Shown here: positions 1-13,834 of the stretch, piece after piece
Numbering within the stretch: the first letter of the stretch is position 1
How the letters are laid out: the number at the start of each line of letters is the position of its first letter
From: Azolla pinnata
Lineage: Eukaryota; Streptophyta; Polypodiopsida; Salviniales; Salviniaceae
Assembly (NCBI GenBank): GCA_037176905.1
Contig: JBBBWG010016890.1
Span: forward strand, 1 to 64,000
DNA length: 64,000 nucleotides
Reading direction: 5' to 3'
Notes under the pieces: generated by a model
The model's input: only the letters and a program-made list of their open reading frames with translations
Told to the model about the DNA's origin: nothing
Database searches by the model: none
Program-made: the position numbers and the translations under genes

Positions 1-75
<75 letters not shown>
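1..75. repeat. (AG)n microsatellite at window edge
   Basis: An uninterrupted dinucleotide AG run fills the first 75 bases and probably continues outside the window. The following stretch to about 415 is purine-rich with GAGCTG/GAGATG hexamers and shows no gene. Confidence 0.97.
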
Positions 76-79
<4 letters not shown>

Positions 80-416
80 GAGAAGGTTTGATGGAGACCT
101 GAGGGCGAACAGGAGTAGTGCGAGGCGCCGTCTGGAGAGGCTCCTCAGACCAGCGAAGGAGATCGACGGTGGAGGGGCCTTTGGAGGACATTCCCGCAAG
201 ACTGCGACAATCGACAGGAAAGGGGAAGAGAGGAGCACAGAGAGAAGAAGGAGAAGAAGAAGAAGACGGTCGGGGCTGGAGCTGGAGCTGGAGATGGAGA
301 TAGAGCTGGAGCTGGAGCTGGAGCTGGAGATGGATCGGGTGGAAGCCTTAGATCTAGCAGCAGAAATGGGACGGAGTAGCGTTTCTCTGTGTGTAGTGCA
401 GAGACGGAGAAGAGGG

Positions 417-1178
417 CGATGATGATGGTCATGGTGGTGGTGATGGTGATGGTAATGGTGATGATGGTGGTGATGGTGATGATGATGATGGTGGTGATGG
501 TGATGGTGGTGGTGATGATGGTGGTGATGGTGATGGTGATGGGGTGGCGGTGGTGATGGTGATGATGCTGGCGGTGGTAATGATGATGATGGTAGTGATG
601 CTGGTGATGGTGATGGTGGTGGTGATGATGGTGATGATGGTAATGATGATGATGGTGGTGATGGTGATGCTTGTGGGTTGGTGGTGGTGGTGGTGATGGT
701 GATGGTGATGATGGTGGTGATGCTGGTGATGCTGGTGGTGATCATAATGCCATATGATGATGGTGGTGATGGTGATGATGGTGGTGGTGGTGTGATGGTG
801 ATGATGGTAGTGGTGGTGTGATGGTGATGAAGGTGCTGATGATGATGCTGATGGTGCTGATGATGATGATAGTGCTGATGGTGGTGATGGTGCTGATGGT
901 GGTGCTGATGGTAAGGATCGTGATGGTGATGACGGTGATGACGGTGATGGTGGCGATGGTGAGGATGGTGATGGTGGTGGTGATGGTGATGGTGAGGGTG
1001 ATGACAGTGATGGTGGCGATGGTGGTGATGGTGGTGATGGTGATGGTGGTGACAGTGATGATGGTGATGGTGCTGATAGTGCTGATGGTGCTGATGGTGC
1101 TGATGGTGGCGGTGATGGTGATGGTGGCGATGGTGGTGATGGTGATGATTGTGGTGGTGATGGTGGTGATGGTGCTAC
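417..1178. repeat. GAT/GGT trinucleotide and hexanucleotide array (GATGGT)n
   Basis: About 760 bp built almost only of GATGGT, GATGAT and GGTGGT triplets with scattered variants (GCT, GAC, GAG). Because the unit is a multiple of three, both strands stay open and give artificial Met/Val-rich or Thr/Ile-rich reading frames. These are not genes. Confidence 0.95.
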
Positions 1179-1349
1179 GCTGCATCTCCGCCGTCCCTTG
1201 ATATTCTCCCTTCTCAGCCGTCCGATCCCCGTTCCGCCCCCTTACATTTTCTTTTTTCTTTTGTTTTAATCTCCTCTCTGTTTTGTTTCAAATTCTCGGG
1301 GTTTTCAATTTTTGGCGCGGGCCCCCGTTTTTTCGTTTTTTCGGTTTTG

Positions 1350-1420
1350 GTTTTTTTTTCTTTTCTTTTCTTTTCTTTTCTTTTCTTTTCTTTTCTTTTC
1401 CTTTTCTTTTCTTTTCTCTT
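1350..1420. repeat. (TTTTC)n pentanucleotide microsatellite
   Basis: A run of TTTTC pentamers with a few indels, inside a T/C-rich stretch that extends from about 1240 to 1500. Confidence 0.93.
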
Positions 1421-1495
1421 TCTTTTTTGCGTTCGTCCCTTTTCCCCCCTAATTTTTGGGACCGACAAAACCGGGTTTTTTTGTCCTTTCTTTTA

Positions 1496-1800
1496 AGGGA
1501 AATTAACAAAAAAAAAGGACGCCCGACAAATTTATAGATTACATCTTACAACTGAAAATCACCGATTTACAACCCAAGTTTTAAATATTAGCGCTTACTT
1601 AGTTTATGAACACCAAATCAATTAATTGTGAGCCTAATTAGCATCAAATCGGTTAGTTGATTAATGCTCGATTAATTTATGAACGTGTTTAACCAATTAA
1701 TTCCATTCTAAAACTATCAACTTTTGTTAATCACACATAGTAAGGGAATCGATTAGGATCTATTAGTAGGAACCAATTAGGAGTAAAATCAATTGACGAG
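1496..1800. mobile_element. Partial copy of a small TIR element family (MITE-like)
   Basis: The stretch begins GGGAAATTAACA..GGACGCCCGACAAA and continues with ATTAATTG/GATTAA-rich sequence. The same order of words occurs at 30304-30745, where both ends are present as inverted repeats. Here only the left end is clear; the right end cannot be placed. It is non-coding. The relation is seen by eye, not by alignment. Confidence 0.4.
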
Positions 1801-4800
1801 CTTTGATTGCAAGCGGATCAGCATGAAGATGATCTGTCTAGGCTCGGTCCAATGCACTCTCTCATATGTTTACGAAGTTGGAAATAACAAGGTACGAGTT
1901 CCATTTTGGTTTTGTCACGACCATTGACACATCATTGACACGTGATAGATGAAAATTTCTCTCTCTCTCTCTCTCTCTCTCAGCTCTCATAAAAAATGTT
2001 TTCTCTTGTAAAACATGTCATTCGTAATCAATCTACGAAGTAGAATAGTAGAACTCTAAAGATACACACAAATAGAAACAAATGGAAAGAGATAGAAAAT
2101 TTATATTAATATTATTGTTGATGATTTCTCACTAACATATTCCCTCTCTCTAACCTCTCCTAGCCCTTCTGGTGTGTATATATATACTCATAAAGAAAAG
2201 TTATTTTGGTATGAGCCCATCTCTAATCCTCACTCTTGAAATAGAAAGGATAAAAACTTTACATTTTTTATAAGCCCAAGAAAGTTCACTTCAAATTAAG
2301 GGGCACAAGAGCTACGCACCAAAAATAAAAGGCATACAAGAAATGAGGAGTTGGATAACCTACCTAGTTTCATAACACTTTTAAAGCCAAACTCTTGTGC
2401 CTTTTCGCACATATTGCCCCGTGTTTCAAAGTGATCTAATTCAATGGATCAATCGAAGCAAGACATCAACAAGCAACATCCATGCATAGCTCCATGGCCC
2501 CATCAATTGCAATGCCTTGCTTTCTCAAGTGTGTTTGTTTTTTTGTCTTTTCTTGTTACTGCAACTGAGATGAGATGATAAACCTTGGGAGAAAAAAAAC
2601 CGATAATGTGATCAAATGATGCTAGATTAGTTAGTCTCCCACCTTCCATCATGTGGAGCACCATTGGCTGACTAGATCATCGTCAAAAGCCAGCCGTTAC
2701 CAACTTAACACGGAGATAATCCTCATCGCTTGCACATATGTATAATCAAAAAACTCTTCTTTAGAGGAAAAGACCATGTGCGCAACAAAGATTTCCAACT
2801 AGTGGGTATGAGACAAAGTAGAGAGCTGTTGTCGACCCGAACTTTCTTAAAACCTACCGATGATTATGGATGGAGATAAGATGCAGAGCTCGAATCTCGA
2901 CACGAGCTCTCAAGCAGCCCCTTTAGAAGCAGAAGTGGGCCTGGCCGACGACCAGCGATAGTAGGTACAATAATCTTCTCATCAGCAAAGACAAAAAACA
3001 GAATGTTTCCTTTCCATGTCGAAGGATTACTTACATCGTCCGTCCGATGACATCAATAAAAGGATCAGCTTCTTGTTACACATCCATTCCAAGCTGCACC
3101 TTTCAAACTCCTCATGAGAAGATCCTATCATTTTAGTCGTTGCGGAGAGGAGAACCAACCTTTTCTCCAAAGGCCGTTTCTTGAGGGCGATAACAACAGC
3201 TTGAAGCTTTGAGACACAAACTCTGCAACTATCTCTAAAGCTGCTTTATGTTCCTCGTCAGTCGCACCTCTTTTTTGCCCCTGTTCATATATATATATAT
3301 ACATCTGCACATGTTTTCGAAAGAGTTTGAAACTAGACATCAACATTCATTCACTTCATTGGAACTAACCCCTTCCGTTTTTCTAATTTGTCATGGTCCT
3401 CTTTTTGTTTTTCTAAGGGGAGTTCTAGTGATGGTGTCATGAATGCTGTTGCATCTTTACAACACATTGAATGTGTGCATGTAATAGTCCTTTGGTCTTG
3501 ACCAAAAACCCTTAGGACTGTGGTTCTTGCACACACTCTCTGGCCTGCTATTTGATTCTAGGCAAAACTTGGGCAAGCTAGATCATTACCTGTTCTGTTG
3601 CTCAATGCTATAACCGATAACCCACATCATTCTATTCCATCGATATACTGTGAATCAGGCCTAAAACGAACAATGTTATTACATCCCGCTTCCAGACCCC
3701 TTCTCAATTAGCTCAAGAAACCGCTCTATCCTCTAAATTGCACACTCAAAGGAGATGCTTAGAAATATTTGCCCAGTCTTTCCGAATCATGGAACAGAGA
3801 GATGGCATTTCGGGCTCCTGCAATTCCTTAGAAATTGTTGTTGCCTAGCTAACAACAAAAAGGCATTTTCGGCAGGACCTTTCCATGAATCCAAAGAGTC
3901 AAAATTTCCTTTTCATGACTCCTAGAGGGAAAGAATGCAGAGACTTCCCTCCACACCAAAGCAAATTATAAACGCCATGTTTAAGTGCCTGGATTGGAAG
4001 AATATTTCTGCAGCTAACTGATAACTCAAACGTTCAATACTTTTCCATCTTTGCGATCCAGCATTGTAGCAGGTCAAAAAACCCCGCGTGTTCACATACA
4101 AAAGCTGTGGTCCTATTCAATTGAAAGACAGAGGGTTTCGGGATTGCACCTTCAAAAGTTTTACCTCGCATCTTCGCTTCACTGCATGATGTAGTTGCAC
4201 TCGGATCCCAGGTCCACGAGCGAGATCTCCAACCTAACACAACTTGAGAAACATCCACAACCACCATTGTCAAACGGTTTTACTGTCATTCCTTTGAAGA
4301 AACAATATGCATTCCTTTGAAGAAACAAATAGAGATAATCTATAAACACATACAGTTCAACCACTAGTTCAACTACCTCATGCCCTACCAGGAGAAAGAA
4401 AGAGCGTGTTATTTTCCAATGAATCCACAAGATCAAACTCCACGTGATCAATTGTCTTTTATTAGGCTTCAAGAATTACCATGTAACTTTTTCCAACAGA
4501 TAGTTACCGTCCCAGTACCATTGCCCTTTACTGGCCTGTAGGTTGCAGTATATACGAAACCGCAATTTACATGGCCGAATCAATAGTAGGTACCAGCCTG
4601 CCCCTCTGAGCTAAAAAATGTTCTGGCCCTAGATTTCTGCTCCAGTTGATATGGGTTAGAGATAGATTTGATAAAATTAAGTACAAGTAGACTATTCCAT
4701 GGAGTTATAACAGAACTGATTCATGTACAATGCACCCATGGAAAAGAAAAAATTGTTCAAAAAGACAATAAAATCACAAGCTCATGAAGTTTCTTTCCAG

Positions 4801-4976
4801 GTCCTTTTTCTTTTCACCCAGAGGACAATTTTTTGCAGCGATGTCAAAATTGTGGCACACACTCATCCAACCATCACGAACCTTCCATCCCAATGATATA
4901 CATAAAATAACATGCATTGGTTCTTTATAGGATGCAACAGTACAACTTGAATTGGCTTCATAGATGGTCACTTTCT
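1801..4976. other. Intergenic and 3' flank of the ERGIC3-like gene; no gene recognised
   Basis: About 3.2 kb of ordinary AT-rich DNA with a CT run at about 1958-1981 and an (AT)n run at 3286-3300. A minus-strand stretch at about 3128-3280 and another at about 3720-3990 read like possible decayed exons, but I recognise no family and they have no clear splice context. The last several hundred bases should contain the 3' untranslated region of the minus-strand ERGIC3-like gene that stops at 4977. Confidence 0.6.
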
Positions 4977-7656
4977 TCAACTAAACTTGCCTATCTCCAT
5001 CTTCTTTTTTATTGCTCGATGGCCATGGTATATAAACGCATCAATTATCCCAGAGACAGTGAAAATCCCTGGCATACAGATCAACAAAAAAAATTTAGCA
5101 AAGCAACGTTTTCCACCAGTGCAGGTTGTGGGAGAGTGCGAATCCTTACCTCCAACAATTGCACAGACATTAGTCAGGAAATGCAGAAAAGACGTCTTAG
5201 TCTGATCAAAGTTCACCTGTGAATGACAAGATAAAAATGTGTTCAGCGGCTTTCCTTACAAATTTGTGATTTGTATGATAGAAAACAAATCTTTTTCTTT
5301 CAGTTTTCGAATTGAAATTGTATTAAATTGAACTCACAACCTTGATAGGAGAAAGATCATAAAAAAAGAAAACTCCAGGAAGAGTCCGGCTTGCACCAAA
5401 CTCTACTGGTCTGAAATGTTCTGTTACTGAGAACTGCATGGACAGCACACAAACCAGATCAAAACGCACAGAATACTAGGTCATAATGGAGCTTAAAGTC
5501 TTGATTTACCTGATTTGACTGAATCTTATTACCACGCACATCTCTATATACAGTTGGTACCACCTACATAAAGAGACTACTATGTAATCCTCTTCTGATA
5601 AATATAAAACATGAAAAAAAATACTTACATGAGGATCCTAACCAATAATATATATGCTTGAATGGACAAGGAGTAGAAGGGAGAAGCACACAAATCACAC
5701 ATGCAGACGACCAACCCGAAGCCAAGCTTTGCTTCACCCTTACATGATGAATCAGAGCTTCCAAAGTCCATTTATCTATGATTTCTAATTTGTGAAGTGA
5801 AATAGGGCATTGCCAGATTTGAACCCATGACGTTTGAGACAGAACAAAGAAACCAATGTATGTGCTATAATACCTAGTATGGCTCTAGTTGTTCCCTTTT
5901 TTCATGATTTTCAATTATACAGCAGGCCTACTATATCTTGGAAGGTTTTTCCAGGGTATGGCAAAAAAATGGCATGTTCATTGCAAGATGTTATACCGGA
6001 ATGCATCATCTTTTCATAGTTCGCTACAGGAGTACCAATCATATTCTAAGGGCTGCAAATTCCTATAATTCTTATCGGAATATATTTTACCTTAATAAAG
6101 TACTGATACATTCCAGTGGGAGTCATTTGTATCCTTTGAGCCCTGCATTAATCAAAATGTGAAAGTTCTTCATCTGTTAGGGGTTGCATATCATTCTGTC
6201 ATAATACTAAATTTCATTCTGGCATCCATTCATGCCCTCACTTCCTGTAATCAATTCACTCCTAAAATCCAAGATGATCATAGATATGTGATTTAAAAGC
6301 GACAGCACAACTTCAAACAGCAATAATATCACATACCCATCTAGCGGATTAACCACACCAGGAAAGTGTGGACCGAAGCTGAGTTCATTAATTTTATGGC
6401 TCAACTGGAAAACAGGAAAAGACAACAAGATCAGTGAAAGACAATTGTGATCATCACTAAAGACTGTTTCCGTAGTAATGAATATGCAATATACAAAAGG
6501 AGTATTTTATTCTGTAATCTAGAAATATGCCACGCCACCATATGAGAAATCCACCTGCAACAAGGATAATAATTGTGTAGAGGAATTATCATATTTTACT
6601 GTATCCCTGTTCACACAATTCATGCCAAGGGGTAGCAGCTGACATTCTGGAGAACATGGACCTACTTTCTAAATGCCGGAATGACTGCCTTTTGCAACAT
6701 TTCCTATGTGTACTCAGCAATAATCTCTATACAGTAAGAAAAGAATGAAAGAACACGGTAGGCAACTTGCTATAGAAATACATAAGAAATGCAGCAAGGG
6801 GAGCTTTACATCATACAAAATAAGTTAACAGGGATTTAATGAACTTACATTAAAGCTTTCTTTCTGAAAGGCTAAAAAGTCATGAACATGCATATTTGAC
6901 TGTTGAAAGCTTTTCCCAGGAGCAAAGTGAAAGTTTCCAGCCACTTTATTCACTTCCAGTGATCCATAGACATTGCAACCTTCGCCCTCCTCCTCTTTGA
7001 CCTTTTGAAGCCACCCTTCTCTTTTACACTGTCAAAAAGGACGGACATTTCTGAGGAATCCCCTTTAAGAACCTCATATGTCACATAATGAAGAAGGATA
7101 ATGTTCAAAACATTGAAATTTGAGATATACAAGCAACCAAATAGAACTCATCTCAGCATCACTATAATGAGATTTTGTTTATAAAATAATTGTAGCATTG
7201 CATATTAGCTCTAAATATTTTCTGAGAAAAACAAGCAAGTACATTACCTTTCAGCAGGATTCCAAAAGAAAACGCGATTCAAAGTTTTCCCACAAAAATG
7301 AGATAGTACACATAAAGTTATGTACGACATATTACGTAGGAAGCCAAATATGGCATCTCTCAGTAACTGCAAGCCTACCTTTGTTTAAAATAAGTTATCA
7401 GTTAGTGAAAAATAGAGTTCTTGCATTACTCAAGAATTGAACAATGATAAAAATGGTTGAGAGCATAAATGGAAATTAAACAATGATTACAGAATAAAAA
7501 AATAAAATTCTGAACTAACCAACCTGGTCTATCAAGTCTGGATTTGTTAAAGCCCATCCTTTTCGCCTATAAGCTTCTCGTACTTCTTCACATGAATTGC
7601 AACAGTCTTCATCTGACTGAAGTAGTTATGACATTTTAGAGTTAGAAATTAGCACC

Positions 7657-7700
<44 letters not shown>

Positions 7701-10700
7701 ATGTAATATGGTAATTCACATGATTGTTACTTTTCTAGATAGGTTACTTTGGCTTTTTGAAAACGTTAAATAACCTTACATTCCATTTTCCTCACTAGCT
7801 TTATTGTATTTAATTTAATTATATATATCATCTTGGCCTTCGCACAAATTGATACAACATTTCGTTTATGGTGTTCTGCAAATGGGGACCAAACGCACAA
7901 AAACGCAGAAATAAAGTACAAATGCTATCACATGGCAGAAGTGTCCAAGCTAGGACACATTAACCAAACGAGGAGAAGAATAGATCTAAGAATTAAATAG
8001 CTATATTATGTCAGACCCAGAGGACTGCAAAGAATATTATTGCCACAAATATTAATTGATTGAGCCCCTTTTTATAATCTTAATTTCAAATATTATGTCT
8101 TCACATTTCATATCTACTGCCCTTATACCCATGTCTACAACACCTAACATAGAAATTATGTTACGAGTGGCCGACTCATGTTGACAGCTGTCATGACCTT
8201 CAATTAAGTAAAAATTACTTGCTATACCATGTAGGCGGGTAGCAGCATCAATCAACAAATGTTAATCACTTTCATTTAAGTCAAAGCTACTTGCTATACT
8301 CTATGAAAACCATCCACAACTTGCAGGTTTGAGTAACTCGTGAAAGATTGGATTCACACAAGCTTCACCACAAGTCAAAGCTACAGAACTCACATTCGTT
8401 CAAGTTTTAAGTGTGTGAAAGTTCAGAAACTCTCTTCAAAGTTATACAAATGCGAGTGGAAATAACGGGATCAGGGATCATCTAAATGATAATATTCGTC
8501 CAAGTTAGTAGATCCAGAGTTATTGAGCTCAAAATCGACAAGAAAAATTGCCCAGAGGAATCATGAACAAAATAAATTTGGGGCAAAACCGTCGATAGTT
8601 CAGAACCAACAAGAGTATTGATGTAAGGCACAGACAATAAAGACATCCATGCATGGTATTGAGAAACATCATACACATTCACGTTTTAGAATACTAACTC
8701 ATGAGCTAACAGTTACACATGATTCTAAACAAAGTTGGCAATTATGCATGTTTACAAGGAGTTTATTGTCCCCATTGACATTGCAAGCAAGCAAATGGAA
8801 TTCTGAAGGGTAGAAGAAAGCTGCAGTGAACCTTGCCATAAAAAGTAGAGCTTACTAATGAGTATCATTTCCCACTCGTTTGTCTCCACATTTACTCAAA
8901 AAGAAAAGCAGAACAAATCCTTGACAGATTATGAGGTTTTGACTAAGGCCGAACTAGGCTTGGCTGAGCCTGAAAGATGGATTCCAATGTGATCAGCCTG
9001 ATAGATGCTCAATAACTGCATGTTGTTGAAATCCAGTCATTCCTCATTGTTTCAAATAACTCAAACTGAAATTTTCCAACCATTCCTCATACATTTCCAT
9101 GACGATCCTCTGGACTGTCGCCATTGAAAATTCGGCCATGGGAAGAAACTAGATCCAATCGTCCTTTGATAGCTTATCATACAATGAAGTCATATAATTT
9201 ACCTCACATAGCTTAGTAAAATTTTCTGCAAAAGCCAAAGTTATCAAGTTGACACAAGTGACACTTGCAAAGGCAGCGATTCTAGAAAGGTGAAAAAATA
9301 GGATCTATCAAGCACAACCAACCAATGCCTTGCAAGAAAGAGCTCACACTTAGCAACTTGAGGCAGAGATTTCCATCTTCTAAAAGTACATGAACATAAA
9401 GAGCACAAAAGATGTTCCTCAAGCATAAACATACCACAGCCAGAGCTCAGGGCTTGGCATGAATACTCAACATGGATGCCACTTGATAACGAGATGCCTC
9501 ATCACAAGGTCAGATTTTCAACATTATCCAGCCCTCTTGTATAGGTATGCCCAACACAAGAACAAGGTTAGAAGTACCAATGCCAATTTACTTTCCTCTT
9601 ATTATGCCCAAATGAAGGGAAGGAGCTGTCATGGGAATCAACAAATCCAAACATAGACATAATAAAAAGATAGCTTGAAAGCACAATCCTACTAAAGAAG
9701 TGCAAGAGAAATAGAAATGAGGAAGAAGAATAAAACCTAAACCAAAATTTTTAAATGACCACATATTGACTTTAATTGTATGATATTACCATTATTTTGC
9801 ATATAAGCCCTTATGGATACCTGTTCAGCCCCAAAGCAAGATCCGCAATATGTTTCATTGTGCTCTAGACGCCCGCCATGCTTTTGCAAGGGTTTCTCAA
9901 TCTACACATGACCACAGATATCATAAAAATGAAGGAGTCAAATCTTTTCCAACATTAAATAGTTAAAGAGCCATGAATCAGATTTCTGCTGCTTATTCAT
10001 ACAACATTGTTTTCTTTTCAAATGGACTTCCAATGTAAATTCATATAAAATTGTCTCTTAGCAAGCAGCCATTAAGATGGAGATTAATTCATATGTATTC
10101 TGGATACATTAATCAATCTCATATGCTAAGTTCAGTATCATCTCATAAGCTATGACACCCCGTCTTCACTACAGTCTAAAAGACATTAACCTGATGACCT
10201 CCAATGTTTTCTTGCCTTGGAGGTTCCACTGCCTTCCCTGTTTGATCTAACCTCTTTTTAAACACGTTGTGTTTCTGTAGAGACAAAAAAACATAAATCA
10301 AAATATGGGCAACCAAATACACAATAAGGAAGCCTAGTGAGACAACGCTTCAAGCAGTTAGAGAAAAATAAGAAAGTCTAGTGACACAACACTTCAAGAA
10401 GCACGTAGAAAAATAAGGAAGCCTACTGACACAACACTTCACGCAGTAAGTAGAAAATAATACCATACCACATCCAGGTGCTGCTCCCCACTAATATCCA
10501 TTGCATCCAGACTGATGATAGAGCAGGCAAGGGATGGAAATGTTATATTTAACTGCATCACACATGGAATAATGAGAACCCAGGTCATCATGAAATGACA
10601 AAGAATGCCGGATAAAAAGAACTAAACTTCAGCATTACAGATCTGCATTAATCTGCTGCAGTAGAAAGAAGGGAACAGCATACCACATCAAGAGCATGTG

Positions 10701-13700
10701 CATGTATTACCACCAGCCACTATGTTCTTATGAGTATGAATTTAAATGAAAAGATTGCACAAATCGTATGAATATGTTTGACGTATGTACAGGGTAGGTT
10801 GTACATGGACATGGGTATTGTTATGCAGAACGAGGAATCTACTCCAACACGCCTAAAGGGACATCAAATGAAAATAATAAACGGGGTTCAGGGAATAAAT
10901 CTGCCTTTATATTCGATCATTCTACAGATTCTCAAAATCAATTTACCTCCACAAACGGTTTATACAACCTCCAGAAATATTACAGACAGAAAATAGAACT
11001 CCAGTAGATGATCGACATGAGAAGCTGAAGTTCTTATAATATTGCATACTGACATAACATGTTCATATTTACTTGGCATGTGTAGATGATGTATACTCGT
11101 ATAAAATCCAAAGGGTCTTGTGTACTCACATAAATCTCAAGGGTTTCACCACGAGATGTATCCACAATCAGCTCACTTTTTGTTACAGGACTAAGAAATA
11201 TTCCTGAATAGAAAAGCACGAGATTAAAATCAAAATATGCATATAAATCCATGTAGACATCCATACAGAAACATAACCTCAGACCTCAAACATGACGCAG
11301 GAAAATTTAATGTACGCTACCAGAAAAATACACCTTCTAAGCGGGCAAACATCTATGGTTGAAAACATGCATACAGTTGCTACAAAAGATCTCAATCAAA
11401 AGAAGCAGTTTTTCCATTGTGACAAAAAATGCATTCATGAACTTGTGAACAGAATAAAATGAATGCTGAAACAGAAAATGAACCAAGTTTGAATAAAGTT
11501 TGGCCTCCATCTCTATTTGGAGAAAACGTTTGTGGGAAAGTTTTGAAACAAGTACCTGAGACCCCTCTCAGACATACAGCCTAGATGGTTCTCGTGAAAA
11601 AGTCAGCAATACTAATGAATCCACCTATACAGAATTTTTCGAGACATTGCTCACACGAGAAAATTCACATTGAAAATACTGCATGCTCGTATATAACCCT
11701 CAGCTGGACATTTCAGCAGGTCAGATATAAAAAAGGTACATTTTACACAGTACTATTATCACATATCAAGCATTTGATAAGAACAATTTTTAAAAGTAAG
11801 GAATCCTTGGTATATCCATTACTTAGAACTATATCTCAGCTACAGAGGATTCTAAAGAAGCCATTTGGCTAACTCGTATACGCACAGACTTTGAACTCCC
11901 AAAGCAAATTCCAGCCTTGCATTGCAACAACCAAAGTACTTTGTGTTCAGAAAGCACCCCAGTTCCATGAAAGAACCAAACATATCAATGTTCGTCATCA
12001 TTTAATTCAAGAGGCGATTGATGATGGCTTGATCCAATTTGTGAATATTGACACAAAAGCAATCTAGCTGACTGCAAAGTGTTTACTAAAGCCATCTGAT
12101 CAACCATGCTTACAATTAGTGGTAGTTGTCTAGTGGACTAAACTAGTTTCTTTAAGTCAGGGGCTAGATTTAAGTACCCTAGGTTTATCCATTGGTTAAA
12201 ACTATGTTTTTAGCTAATCGTTTTCAGTTAGAGTTAATAATTGTAGTACTGTTTTATTCTCCTAGAATATTTCGTACTTTGAGTGGAGAATCCAATTAGG
12301 TAATCTTAATCAAAGTACATAATATTCTAAGAGAATAAAACAGTACTATGATTATAAACTCTAACACAAAATGATTAGCTGAAAACATAGTTTTAACCGA
12401 TGGATAAACCTAGGGTACTTTACTCTAACAACCTCTCACATAAAGAAACTAGGTTAGTCCACTAGATAACTACCACTAATTGTAAGAACTGTTGATAAGA
12501 TGACTTTGGTAGACACTTTCTCGAATAGTCGGGTTGATGGTGAACTGAAATTACAAGACCAGCTGTAAAATCCATGGAATCTTGGTTAGGAAAACGAGGT
12601 GACAAACCATTTCAAATTCTGCAAATTGAGTAATACTGGGGCTTGCATGCATTCTGCTTCTCTATTCCCTGGCAGAAGATTTGAGATAATGTTGGGGGTA
12701 TACGCTGAATGCTAGTCCAAGAGATTATATAGTACATCTAGTTGTCGAACTTTTATAGTGAGAGTGACTGACTAGGTTCCTATTCATTGTCCGAGAAAAA
12801 ATGTGCTTCACAATCGGCCAATTTTCCAACAGTGCTATACCAAATAGATTGTGAAAAAAATTATAAGAATTTCATTGACAATACATGTATTTCGTCTCTA
12901 TTCCTGCACTTTGGACGTAATCCATCCCAAATTAAGAGAATAAAATTTTTGTCTTGAATATAGTATATGTTCATCAAATTTATCTTTGAATCTAAACCCT
13001 TAACCCTAGGACCTTTTTTCCCCATGAGATGATCTTGTTCTCATTCCATGGATGAAATAATAGACAGGTATGAGAAATTGCTTCCTTACAAACAGTTTTC
13101 ATAATGTGCGTTCAAGAAGGTAATGTGCTCGCTAGAATATTAGCCATCACAAAACAAAAAACCATTTCATCACAGCTAGATTTCAACCTTCTTTTCGTTC
13201 CTCTGACCAACTATTAGCTTGATAAGTCATGACACACAAAAGAAATTGAACGATGTCTCCACAACCATCCAGTCTTAGATTGAGTGATCTATTCTTCCTA
13301 AAAAAGCACCGAAATCGTGTTATCCTCTCTAAATACCATCCTTCACCATGATTTTAGCACTAGGACCGAACATACGTGTAAAAATGACAGTTTTTCTGAT
13401 TAAAAGCATGCGCTGTGTTAAAAATAAAGATAAAAAGTTAACTTTTTGTTGATGTTCAGTGAATCTAATTCTTGCGCTAAAACCTTCGATGCAAGAGAAT
13501 AACATCAACATAGAAAATAGAGAAAATAAGAGAAGAAAACATGGATAAAACACGCAATTTCATCAAACACAACACGGGAGATAGGGATAACTACAGAACA
13601 TGGTTAGTTCCTGATGAAGACGGAGAGGTAGAGAGTGCAATTTCATCGAATACAGTACATACTTAGCTCTGTGAAGAAGAGAAGGAGCATGGCTATGGAA

Positions 13701-13801
13701 GAGAGGAGGGTAATGACGCCTCCTGACAGGGAACGACTGTAGAAATCCTCGTTGATTTTAGGGAAAGCATCAAGCTGCCTGATCCGATTCAAAGCCTGCA
13801 T
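4977..13801 (-). CDS. ERGIC3/Erv46-type ER-Golgi cargo receptor (DUF1692)
   Basis: Thirteen exons on the minus strand: 13801-13663, 11203-11130, 10552-10469, 10274-10191, 9901-9821, 7616-7524, 7028-6849, 6404-6337, 6142-6091, 5563-5510, 5433-5341, 5216-5150, 5068-4977. All introns are GT-AG, phases agree, and the product is 386 aa, the usual length. The N-terminus (MQALNRIRQLDAFPKINEDF) plus a membrane segment at about residues 28-45 is the ERGIC_N region. The luminal part has the Cys-rich YCGSCFGAEQSDEDCCNSC block that marks Erv46/ERGIC3 rather than Erv41, followed by HFAPGKS and NPLDG motifs. A second membrane segment near residues 340-370 precedes a Lys-rich tail ending KKKMEIGKFS. Family members form the Erv41-Erv46 complex cycling in COPII/COPI vesicles. 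Exon 9 diverges: GAQRIQM stands where relatives have GVQWTQE. Introns 1 (2.5 kb) and 5 (2.2 kb) are long. Confidence 0.93.
7617..9820 (-). other. Long intron 5 of the ERGIC3-like gene
   Basis: A 2.2-kb intron with a (CT)n run at 7660-7695 and otherwise AT-rich unique-looking sequence. I see no exon, RNA gene or element in it. Confidence 0.75.
11880..12110 (+). mobile_element. Ty1/copia-type LTR retrotransposon fossil (RNase H end)
   Basis: A short stretch on the plus strand resembles the C-terminal RNase H end of Ty1/copia polyproteins. It is a small, broken remnant with a few breaks, and looks old. No complete LTRs or other internal domains are visible. It lies in intron 1 of the ERGIC3-like gene, in the opposite orientation to the host gene, and its 3' edge runs into the foldback repeat at 12075-12520. 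Confidence 0.55.
12075..12520. repeat. Long foldback inverted repeat (about 215-bp arms)
   Basis: The left arm, about 12075-12292, is reverse-complementary to the right arm, about 12310-12520, across a spacer of only about 17 bp. For example CTTACAATTAGTGGTAGTT on the left is matched by AACTACCACTAATTGTAAG on the right, and CAGTACT/AGTACTG lies near the centre. The arms differ at a small number of positions. The outer part overlaps the copia-type fossil, so it may be two head-to-head end fragments of that element or a separate foldback MITE. It lies in intron 1 of the ERGIC3-like gene and would give a long hairpin in the pre-mRNA. Confidence 0.85.
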
Positions 13802-13834
13802 TTTCTTTATTCTTCTGATTCTCCTCCACGCGCC

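Noticed and set aside
742-1185. Long open frames on both strands (Met/Val-rich and Thr/Ile-rich)
   Set aside because: They are translations of the GATGGT array; unit length is a multiple of three so no stops appear. No domain or codon bias.
3128-3346. Minus-strand 72-codon frame with an EEHKAALEIVAEF stretch
   Set aside because: Reads like protein for about 40 residues, but no family, no start and no convincing splice sites; left as unexplained intergenic DNA.
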